A stretch of DNA of 64,000 bases from Mercenaria mercenaria (lineage: Eukaryota; Mollusca; Bivalvia; Venerida; Veneridae): positions 70,875,001 to 70,939,000 of the forward strand of contig NC_069361.1 in the NCBI RefSeq assembly GCF_021730395.1, given 5' to 3'. The notes beneath the pieces are model-generated. The model was not told the DNA's origin. It saw only the letters and a program-made list of their open reading frames with translations, and ran no database searches. The position numbers and the translations under genes are program-made. Below, in pieces: positions 46,477-58,400 of the stretch. Within the stretch, counting starts at the first letter, position 1, and each line of letters opens with the position of its first letter.

Positions 46477-49400
46477 TCAGGAAACCGTTGCAGGCTGAAA
46501 GGGTACATAGATACTGTACAAGTCACTGAAATAGGCGCCATCATTATCACCTCCGCCAAATATGATAACCTCGTCCTCTTCTTCGTTGTCATGACGATAT
46601 GGCATACACAACGCCTTGTGACCAACTCTCGCAGATGGCTGGTTCTCAACATGAATCCGTACCCAGCTTAAATCATCTATACCGAAAAAAATAATGATCT
46701 GGTTAATGAAAAAAAAAAACTTTGGGTTAAAAACTTTTACTTTTTTATCACTTGCTTCAACATAATTCCCCTTTTAAATAGTCACTAATTTTTATTTACT
46801 GCTAATATCTGACCAAAAAAAAAACAACACCTAGTACTTCTGTAAAACTTTGTGAACAAGATATAAACTGAAGATCTTGTTGCTGTCATATCATCTAATT
46901 ATAATTATTATTATCAATTGTCCTATCATTACTTTTTAAAATTTATACTGTCTAGTGAAAGGCCAGCTTTCTCATGGGACAGGACAGATAACCTGAAGTA
47001 ATTTTCCAATATCCGATTGAAGTTGAATACAAAATTTTGTCGTTTTTTTTTTTTACATATATACAAGCTGTATTTCAGACAGAAAATGTAGGTATATAAC
47101 AGATCATTTATTGAACAAAACTATGGTACTCAAGATAAGCCTAAATTCTGTTTGAAAATAAGACATGCCTAAGCTTACAGAATGCTTATCCACGCAAAAT
47201 AAAACTATTACTGTTAAAATAGCTGATCCTCACCTAGTTTAAATATGTGTGTATCCTCGAGAGCAAAGTCCCCATTATATCCTCCATGAATGAGCAATCT
47301 GTTCCCACTGAGAGCACACGAGGCATGCCAGCTGAAGAGGTAAAATTATTCAATATGTGTTTAAAGAATCAAGCACAGCCTGACTGCAATGATACTGAGT
47401 TTGTAAGAATGCCAGGTCTTTGATAAACAAAACCACCTGAATTTGGGGGATAGGTAGACTTGCTAGGCTTATCCAGAACAAAACATACCCAAGTGCTGGA
47501 TAAGTCCCAGCCTTTCTCTCTCTCTCCCTCTCTCCACCTCACAACCCTCGCTAATTCACAATTTCAGTGTTAATAGTACAACCTCTTATATTTTTAAAAG
47601 CTTGTTCTCCCAACTCTAAACATAATGTTATATATATTCGAAAAAGCCATTTACTGATGCTGCAACTTTTGGCAGACCCAACCACATTTTGTTTTTAGTG
47701 TGCATGTCCACTTGTGACTATGTACAACTGTTGTTATATATGAATGTAGTGGTGTAAAGTTAGGGAGATACTAACTTGCAAAATATTGTTGGTTTAAAAT
47801 AATTTATTTTAGCTTGATTGTGGTGAAAGCTTAAAGCTTATTTGAACAACTCTCGGGTCCAATTCCTGAAAAAACAAGGACTGGTGTCATATGAGAAGTC
47901 AATCAACGTGACCCCAATGCGGCTCGAACCAACAACCCCTGGGTTGAGCGGCAGACACCGTAACCACTAGACCTCCACTCCCCTTAGAATATTGTTAAAC
48001 AAGAGTGCCAGGCTGTCACAAAATACACCCAAAAACTGTTTGAATGGACAAGACTAATTTCGCAGAATTCGAGGGCCATAATCCAAGAGTGCCTGGAGCG
48101 ATCTGGGTGGTAATTAAACTTGGCCGAGATATAATGCTCACAAACATTGTCAGCAAGTTTGGTGAAGATTGGATGAAAACTGTTCGACTAGAGAGCGGAC
48201 AAGGCTAAATTCGCAGTTTTTTTTTAGTAATTCAAGGGCCATAATCCAGTGCCTGGGGCGCTTTGGCTGGTTATCGAACTTGGCAGAGATATGCCCACAA
48301 ACATTATCAGCAAGTTTGGTGAAGATCGGATGAAAACTATTCTACTAGAGAGCGGACAAGGCTAATTCCGCAGTTTTTTTTAGTAATTCAAGGGCCATAA
48401 TCCAAGAATGCCTGAGGCGATTTGCCTACTTATCAAACTTGGCCGGGATATTATGCCCACAAACATTGTCAGCAAGTTTGGTGAAAATCAGATGAAAACT
48501 GTTCCACTTGGAGAGTTGACATACTTTTGGACGTCAACCGCTTCCACCGCCGTCCACCTCTTGCAGAGACAGGCGTATTAAAAGGAGTAAAATATGTCTA
48601 AGTTCAAAATGGGTAATAATTTCATCAAAATGAAAATTAAAGAGTTATGGGACCTAAATCATTCAGTTAGTATTGCTGTGTATTAACTGAAATATTAACT
48701 TGCAGAAAATCATAATCAAATTTATCAAACTAAAGCAACAGTTTTAGAGCCTATGTCCTTCATTTGGTATTATCACTAAGAAGGCATACATGAAGTTTTA
48801 TTCAGCTGGGATGAGAATTTTCTGAGATATGAGCTTGCCAAGAACCGTATCTACACACACAGCCAGAAATATTGCAATATCTCTGTAATGGCGAGCTGAT
48901 GACAAAACAAGAGGACCATGATGGTCCTGAATCGCTCACCTATCCCCACATGACCCAGTGTTGAACTGAGTATGACGTCGTTATTTCTATTATTTGACAC
49001 AGTGACCTAGTTTTTGAGCACATGTGACCTAGATATCATCATTATAAAAAATTCTGACCAATTTTCATGAAGATCCATTGAAAAATATGACCTCTAGAGA
49101 GGTCACAAGGTTTTTCTATTATTTGACCTAATGACTTAGCTTTTGAAGGCACGTGACCCACTTTTGAACTTGACCTAGATATCATCAAGATGAACATTCT
49201 CACCAATTTTCATGAAGATCTCATGAAAAATATGGCCTCAAGAGAGGTCACAAGGTTTTTCTATTTTTCGACCTACTGACCTAGTTTTTGATCGCACATG
49301 ACCCAGTTAAGAACTTGACCTAGGTATCATCAAGCTGAACATTCTCACCAATTTTCATGAAGATCCATTGAGAAATATGGCCTCTAGAGACGTCACAAGG

Positions 49401-52400
49401 TTTTTCTATTTTTAGACCTACTGACCTAGTTTTTGACCGCACGTGACCCAGTTTCGAACTTGACCTAGATATCATGAAGATGAACATTCTGACCAATTTT
49501 CATGAAAATCTCTTGAAAAATATGGCCTCTAGAGAGGTCACAAGGTTTTTCTATTTTTAGATCTACTGACCTAGCTACTGACCGCACATGACCCAGTTTC
49601 AAACTTGACCTAGATATCATTAAGGTGAACATTCTGACTAATTTTCATAAAGATCTTGTGAAAAATATGGCCTCTAGAGAGGTCACAAGGTTTTTCTATT
49701 TTCAGACCTACTGACCTAGTTTTTGACCGCACGTGACCCAGTTTCAAACTTGACCTAGATATCATCAAGGTGAACATTCAGATCAATTTTCATGAAGATC
49801 TCTTGAGAAATATGGCCTCTAGAGAGGTCACAAGGTTTTTCTATTTTTAGACCTACTGACCTAGTTTTTGACCCCACGTGACCCAGTTTCGAACTTGACC
49901 TAGAGATCATCAAGGTGAACATTCTGACCAATTTTCATGAAGATCCATTGAGAAATATGGCCTCTAGAGAGGTCACAAGGTTTTTCTATTTTTAGACCTA
50001 CTGACCTAGTTTTTGACCCCACGTGACCTAGTTTCGAACTTGACCTAGATATCATCAACGTGAACATTCTGACCAATTTTCATGAAGATCTCATGAAAAA
50101 TATGGCCTCTAGAAAGGTCACAAGGTTTTTCTATTTTTAGACCTACTGACCTAGTTTTTGACCACACGTGACCCAGTTTTGAACTTGACCTAGATATCAT
50201 CAAGATGAACATTCTGACCAACTTTCATAAAGATCCCATGAAAAATGTGACCTCTAGAGTGGTCACAAGCAAAAGTTTACGCACGCATGCACGGACGGAC
50301 GCACGACGGACGACGGACGCCACGCGATCACAAAAGCTCACCTTGTCACTTTGTGACAGGTGAGCTAAAAATATCCACTCGTCTATTCCAGAAAAGCATT
50401 AATATCAGAAATCTTGACAATCTGTATATTATCTATCTAACCTACCTTCTAGGGCTTGGTGGTGAGCCTGTTACCTTTGGCTGAGACCATTCTACAATGC
50501 CTGTGAAAAGAGAACATTTTCAAGTGAACACATTTCAAGTTTCAAACCTTTAAAAGAAATAAATCTGAAGGACTTTTGACATTCTCTGAATATATTTTTT
50601 TCCTAACATACCCAAGATAAATAACTAGTGATTCAGACTGGACTAAATTCTTCAGGACTGTTGTCCTAAATGGCTAATTTTTTCCAGTTCATTTGTCCTA
50701 AAGTGCCCAAAAACCTTCAGACATTATATTTTGTTCTTGTAAAAACTGTTTGTAGACATGAATGACAGCAAAATTAGTTTTTTTAGACTGAACACTGACA
50801 CTAAACACAATATTTCATGTCGTTTCAGTCAATTAAAACAACTGATGAGAAGCATGACATTATCAGTCCAAAACAGCTGGGCGTGTTATGAATTTGAGGC
50901 AACATATGGGTAACTGGGGTTGAAAAATAAACGCTGACTTTTGTAAAATTATTCACTATATTATTATGGAACATTTTCTTTAAATTTTAAAGGGGAAAAT
51001 ATTATCTTCTTGATGGAAAGTTTAGTTTAAATGAAAATATATTCTGTTTTTTTGGCTATGGGAAACATAAATAATAAAGCTTTATTCCTCTAATCGATTT
51101 TTACTTCAAGAAATTATAATATTCCTAATTATTTGGCGTGGGTATAAAGCTTAATAATTTTCAGGTAGCATTTGGACCGTCAGTCGGAGATGAAAAATTT
51201 TGGGTACAAATTATACATTATCAGTCTCAGCGGGTGCTCTTTGTACGACTCGGAACACCTCGTGTGCTATCGTTGCACGTATATCAAAAATGGCATCCTA
51301 GAAATGAACTCACAACAACAGACAGTCCAATGTCTGAACTGTTTTTTTTTCGGATGGGGAGACTGAGGCTTTTTCTCCCCGGTCATCCAAGGTTTTTATC
51401 GGCCCAGGGCTGATCTAGTCACACTGATAACCATTTATATTTAAATTGTTATAAAAAATCCAAAATAGTTGCTGTTTGTGCAAAATCTTGTCCAAATTTT
51501 AATGAACAGAGATTGGTGAAAACCTGTCTAGTTTACTGTAAAATCTGTATTATCATTTTAATTTTTAGGGGATCCATTTTTGCAACCGATACATGAAATT
51601 AAATCTTAATGAACAAATATTTTTCCACAGATGCAATCTTTAAAGATATCCAATAGCCATTTTCACATAGTTTATTTTTACAAACTAACTTGAAATACAG
51701 AAAATCCTCATCAAATGGTCTGGATCCATGCTGGTCACAAACGCATTATGTTGGTTTTGTCATGGTGCGGCTCAATTAAATTTAACTTGACTAAACACAG
51801 ATGAAAGTCTGTATCTCAAATTCCAAGGGATACAGCTTTTTACTTTGAGATAACCTAAATTTGACTTAAAATGCACACATGCTTTTGGGATGGTACATAA
51901 AAATGTTTTTGAGATAGCCGACATTTTCACAGATAGTACTATGTTTAGGTTTGCAATAGTATACTAGAACTCGCTTATAAGCGAGTTCTAGTAAACAAAC
52001 CTAAACCTAGTACATGTACTTTTTATACATACCATGTCAAACACTATGAAGTATACGTCTATACAGGGTTTCTTTTTCCTTTTATATATGGGGGTCGTTT
52101 ACAGGCCCCTTCCCCTCAGAAAATTTCTTTTAAATCATGCAGTTTTCCCCCAAAAAATTGTCTTTTACATCAGGTTTATTATTCCCCTTTGCCCAGATAC
52201 CGAGCTATTTTTTTCCTAAATCACAAGCCTGGGCCCCTTTTTCCCCTCTTTGTAGAAAAAAAAAAGTTTTCAATTAAGAATCTGGGTCTTGAAAAATTGA
52301 TTTTATCTTTAATACTGGATAAATTTATGTCCCATGAAAACTGCAGTTTTCGCCAAAACTGCAAAGTTAAACCCCACAAAATTAGACGATTTCAGAGGAT

Positions 52401-55400
52401 TATACTTACTCATATCTAGCACATGAAGGTCATTGTAAGAGATTGGAGCATCCCAACCTCCAAACACTACCAACTGATCATTGATGAGGGTTGCTGAGTG
52501 ACTGTAACAGAAAACCTTTATATAATCGAATACCCGACTGCAGAAACATTTAAAACTTACAATCTTTACTACAGGTTCATCTGCATTAACAACACATGCA
52601 AATATTTAAGTTAACCATAAACATTTTAAAGAGGTCTGGATCATAGAACTTTGGGAATCGGGGAAAAAACCTTCATGTTTATAAATCAAGTATATTATAT
52701 CCACCAAAACTGTTTTGGACAAGTTTTCCTACACTTGGGAAAAGTACTTGAAATTTTGTTTTAAAAGTTAAAGAAACTGTTATAAATGATACATTTGTTT
52801 AGTTCCTATGATTTTACAAAAGTTTCCATTCAATGTTTCTACTTTTCACTCTATCTGTATCGTGAAACAGGTCTATGATATGATATGCGTATCGCTACAC
52901 TAAGGTATCATGATACAGTAAATTGCGATATATCGTTACACCCTTAGTCCAAAAAGCTAAATTTCAGATATCCAGCAATATACTTTTGCTGATCTTAAAA
53001 ACAAATTTTTCATTTTCTTGAGTAGTTTAAACTGCACAGCACTAGTTTATTTTATTTTTGGAAATTATTACATACAAATGTCAGTGTTCATCTCACGGAT
53101 CTGTTTCAAAAATTAATTCTATTCCGATTCTTACCCTGATCTCGGTATCGGTTTTTCTCCAGACACTATAGGAGAGTACCAGCTCTCCATTACCGGACTA
53201 AAGATATGAACCTCATTGCTGCAACCATCTGGCTGTGGGTCGGGTCGAGGGTAAACGCCACCGAAGATCCACAACTCATGTCTGTATAACGTTGCACTGT
53301 GGTATGCCCTGGTAGGAGCTTTGCCATTTACCTTAATAAAATACACTGACATAATTTTCTTGATCTTAACATATGGTACTGTACATGTGCAGGCATTTAA
53401 TCTCTACATGTTCAGTATATACATATATTTTTTAAAAATAAACAATATGTAACTTCATCAAAAATATTATTCAGAACTATCTTTTCAATGTCATTTTTAA
53501 AGAATTTCATCCATACCAACAACAGAAAGTAACATCTGTCATCAGCATTTAGCTAACTTGTCTATTCCTGTGTAAATGCTTGCAATTAACATTTACCTCT
53601 GACTAATTCAGTAAAACGGTGAAATATCTTTTAAAATATACATTTAAGCACTTTATGTTTAGTTTTCATGAAGACAAGGACCATAACTCTGGTGTGGCTG
53701 AGTGAAATCTGAAACAGAACACCAGGTGCACAACTTCACATGCATGACAATTTAGACAGACAGACAAGGGCTCTCACTGCCCCCATCAGACACCAAAACT
53801 TTTCTTGGGTAAAAAATAAAAGCTGCCCTACCTTAACTAGTTGCCATTTCCATTCCTCTATATCTAATATATGAACATCATGAAACCATCGTGTATTTTT
53901 TGATCCACCGTACACATAAATACATCTAACAAGGGGATCATAGGTAGCAGTGTGACCCATACGATACTCTGGTTTCTGGCCCTCTGCTTCTGTTGTTGGA
54001 TCCTTCCATCGTCGTGTTTCTGAAGTATAAAGAGAACCATGCCTACATTTCTACTAAAATTTAGTACAAATTAGTCCAAGCTTGAATATCCATTCAATGG
54101 TTTTAAACTTAATTTTATGCTAGAGTATGAAACAAACCAAGATTTGCATTACATTTATTCAACATTTTTCCTTTTAAACTTTATGCAACATTACATTTTT
54201 TTTTAAGATTATGTTGATGTCTGAATTATGTTCATTTACATTTTGGATAAAGTTCTATTGCATTATTGAAACTGCTCAACTACGACTTTTATACTTTTTT
54301 TCACTTTTCCAGGACACTATTCACATGGACATAGCGCAAAAGACAAAAAGATCTATATGCTTTCGAATAACAGCGAAATCATGCCTCTAAAATTAGGGAT
54401 GTACATTAGTACTCGGACAATAAAACTTTGCACTGCTTTTAAGACTGCATAATCAACATTTTCAGAAACTGATGTGTTACTCCATTCATTTACGGTTATT
54501 GCTGTTGCCAGGGCTTTTTCACCCTATCTCACGGGGCCGATATTCGGCCCCATTCCCAATACCAAATATGTTCTATTTTTCCCAATCTGGAGCAAAAAAT
54601 TCCCAATCCAATGAAAAATTTCCCAACTGAAATCAGTGACTTTCTGTTGTTCAATAATAATTCTTGCACAATTAGTTTTGTTTGCCAAGTAAATCAAACA
54701 AAAATGTTGGAAAAACCAACACGTTTCTATTTTTAGTAACATGACGTCTGCAACCTCGGCAAAAAATAATTAGAAGATTTTGCTGAAGAAATGTATGATT
54801 TGTATGCAAAAACCTCTCAAAATGCATAAAAACACAAATATTAATTGAATAAAGTACCTAAAACATGTTGACAGGTAGTTCTTATACCATTAAAATCAAT
54901 TGTCACATATTTTCGTGACCCAGTTTTTACACTCGAAAATACACCACTTTGCCATTTTACTTTTTGGATAATTTCAGTTATAACTTTGGTGAAAACAAAC
55001 TGTAAACAAAACTTTTAGCATGACAAATAAAGAGTTTCTGTATTTTTAGGCAATATTGGAACACAATCCTGAAAAAAAAATCTCAAAATTTCACAAGAGA
55101 ATACTGTCTACCAGTAAAATTTAAAACTGAAGATTTAAACTAATATAGATCTATATATATATTACTTAAAAACTCAATTTGTCAGTAAATTTTCCCAAAT
55201 TTAGACAATTTACTAACATACCACAATCAAGGGTAATATATCACAATCAAGGGTAACATACCACAATCAAGGGTAATATACCACAATCAAGGGTAACATA
55301 CCACAATCAAGGGTAACATACCACAATCAAGGGTAACATACCACAATCAAGGGTCCAGACTGAGTCTTTGCTGATTTGTTGTTTCTCACCCTGTCCACCA

Positions 55401-55470
55401 ATCAGAACTGACAGATTCCGGCTGATAAAACACAAACTGTGTCCCCATCTTCCAGAAGGGCGATCTAGGG
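46477..55470 (-). CDS. Exons encoding the six kelch repeats
   Basis: Seven exons. The repeat starts are GRWGHSLCFI, YRMGHTATYD, TRAYHSATLY, PRSGHSATLI, PRSWHASCAL and ARVGHKALCM. Most repeats contain the double glycine (VLIGGQ, IFGGVY, VFGGWD, IHGGYN, IFGGGD; VYGGSK in the second) and the aromatic/Trp pair that closes a blade (VWTLDCETRRW, HILDIEEWKW, HVLDMSIVEW). The fourth repeat is split by an intron as DLHVLDM-S-IVEW. The last repeat has an acidic insertion (NEEEDE). Confidence 0.88.
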
Positions 55471-58400
55471 CTGAAATAAGAAAAACATTTATCAAGTCAT
55501 TTAGTGTTTATCTAATCTGTTATGCACATGAATATAAGTAACTTACTAAACTGGCTGCCAACCTAAACCAAATCTTGAAGAAAAATCTTTTCACTTTCTC
55601 AAAAGTTAAACAGAAGAATCACTTAAAAACAGACTCAATGTACAGTGTCTACTAGTTTTCACAAAATATTTGCTTGAAACTGAAATGAGGCAAATGACTC
55701 CCATTCAATAAACTTAATGCCACTGTGTTTCAACTTCCATTCTAAATAACAATAATCCAATGAACAGTCTTTGCGGCCATTTTGGGAACCAAAATTTGAC
55801 CCAATTTCCGTCTCTAAAAAGTTTTGTTCTCCCCACATTTCCAACAAAAACTAGAGATGCTTTTGAGAAAAGCGCATGTGTCCCACAACTGCCTAATCAT
55901 CTAAATAGTAAGTCAGTCTTTTTTTTTTTTTTTTAAGATTTAACATCGCACCGACACATGATAGGTCATATGGCGACTTTCCAGCTTTAATGGTGGAGGA
56001 AGACCCCAGGTGCCCCTCCGTGCACTATTTCATCGCAAGCGGGCACCTGGGTAGAACCACCGACCTTCCGTAAGCCAGCTGGATGGCTTCCTCACATGAA
56101 GAATTCAACACCCCGAGTGAGGCTCGAACCCACATCGATGAGGGGCAAGTGATTTGAAGTCAGCGACCTTAACCACTCGGCCATGGAGGCCCCTAAGTCA
56201 GCCTTTATATACTGTTTACTTTATCCACATGTGCATGCGCTTTCTTGACACCAAAAGGACGCCTATACTACTAGTAGTATAGGCGCCGGTTTAGGGGTAT
56301 AACTGCGCAAGAAATCCGAGTGTTTTTGGTAAATCAAGGGCCATAATTCCGAAGTGCCTAGGCCGATTTGGCTAGTTATAGAACTTGGCCGAGCACTTAT
56401 TGGCAGACACATTTTGTTGAAGTTTGGTGAAGATTGGATGAGAAATGTTCGATTTAAAGTGCGGACAAGCTATGTGATAGACAGACAGAAGTCTCCCACA
56501 CCACTGTGTGGTGGGAGACATAATTCCCCTCCAAAATCATATTTTTTTTACATATTCAAAACAAAACTCTTACATTAAGACCTATATCAATGATGCAGTC
56601 TCTTAAAACACAAGACAATGTGTTTTCATGCCATTTTCTTTCCGACTGTAACATATTTATGAAAAATACTAATCTATCAAAATGTGAATTTCCCCTTATT
56701 TCAGTTGTCACCATGCGATTTTTCCCCTTCTAACAGACCCTGCCACCATTCCTCTAAAACTGAACAAGAGCTGTCCATAAGACAGCCAAGCTCGACTATT
56801 CGAAATATTGTCACAGAAGCAGGAAATTATTACCCAAAATGTTAAATATCAAAAGAGTTTTAAGTTCGAAACGGGACATAATTTGATCAAAATGCATATC
56901 AGAGTTATGGGACTTGATGCTATCAACTAGTTTAATAACCCCGAAGAAACATGTTAAGTTTCAATTCCATATCTGCATTAGTTTTGGAGATAGTAACTTG
57001 CATGTAAAACTTTAACCAGAATTTTCTAAGTCCAAAAGGGGGAATAATTTACTCAAAATACATGTTAAGAGTTATGGAACTTGACCCAGTAAGTTGGTAA
57101 CTGACCTAAAAAAAGAATAAATAAGTTTCAAAGCTATATGCCTTTTGGTAATAGCTGTATGTACTTGCACGCAAAACTTTAACAGGATTTTCTAAGTCCA
57201 AAAGGGTGCATAATTTGCCCAAAATACATGTCAGAGTTATGGGAATTGATTCTATCAACTAGTTTTATAACCCCGAAGACACATGTGAAGTTTCAATTTA
57301 ATATCTGCATTAGTTTTGGAGATAGTAACTTGCATGTAAAACTTTAACCAGGATTTTCTAAGTCCAAAAGGGGGCATAATTTGCTCAAAATACATGTCAG
57401 AGTTATGGGACTTGGCCCAGTGAGGTAGGTAATTGATCTAGAAAAAGAAAAAATAAGTTTCAAATCAATATGCCTTTTAGTAATAGCTGTATGTACTTGC
57501 ACGCAAAACTTTAACCAGAATTTTCTAAGTCCAAAAGGGGGCATAATTTGGCCAAAATACATGTCAGAGTTATGGGACTTGACCAGTGAGGTAGGTAATT
57601 GATCTAGAAAAAGAAAAAATAAGTTTCAAATCTATATGCCTTTTAGTAATAGCTGTATGTACTTGCACGCAAAACTTTAACCAAAATTTTCTAAGTACAA
57701 AAGGGGGCATAATTTGGCCAAAATGAAGGTCAGAGTTATGGGACTTGGTGCTATCAACTAGTTTTATAACCCCGAAGACACATGTGAAGTTTCAATTCAA
57801 TATCTGCATTAGTTTTGGAGATAGTAACTTGCATGTAAAAACTTTAACCAGAATTTTCTAAGTCCAAAAGGGGGCATAATTTGCTCAAAATACATGTTAG
57901 AGTTATGGAACTTGACCCAGTGAGGTTGGTAATTGACCTAGAAAAAGAATAAATAAGTTTCAAAGCTATATGCCTTTAAATGATAGCTGTATGTACTTGC
58001 ATGCAAAAACTTAACCAAGGTGTGACGCCGACGCCAGGGTGAGTAGAATAGCTAGACTATTCTTCGAATAGTCGAGCTAAAAATAAACCCCTGCAAAATA
58101 AAACATCATCAGATCCCTTTAACAGCAGTTCTGTTCCATTCATACTTACCTCTAAGTGTGAGATCTTTGCATGTTGCTGCCTTCCCTGTTGAAGATATTG
58201 CAAGTGAACTTTTTGATTCTTTCCCTGGTAATTTTTGTAATGCATCTGTTTTGAGATCAGTTTCATTAGCTGGAATATTGCTATCAACTTGCACATTTTC
58301 CTTGTCCATATTTGCAAGTTTACTATCATCTAAGCCATTATTTTCCCTATCTTCCACAATGCTATCATTTTGATTGTCTTTTTTCTTTCTAGTTCTTTTC

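Noticed and set aside
28808-50372. CRISPR-like arrays (regular repeats of about 145 bp)
   Set aside because: The repeats are contiguous tandem units with no unique spacers, and the genome is animal.
51138-51413. 91-codon open frame on the plus strand as a small gene
   Set aside because: No recognisable domain, lies in an intron of the kelch gene, and resembles repeat-derived sequence.
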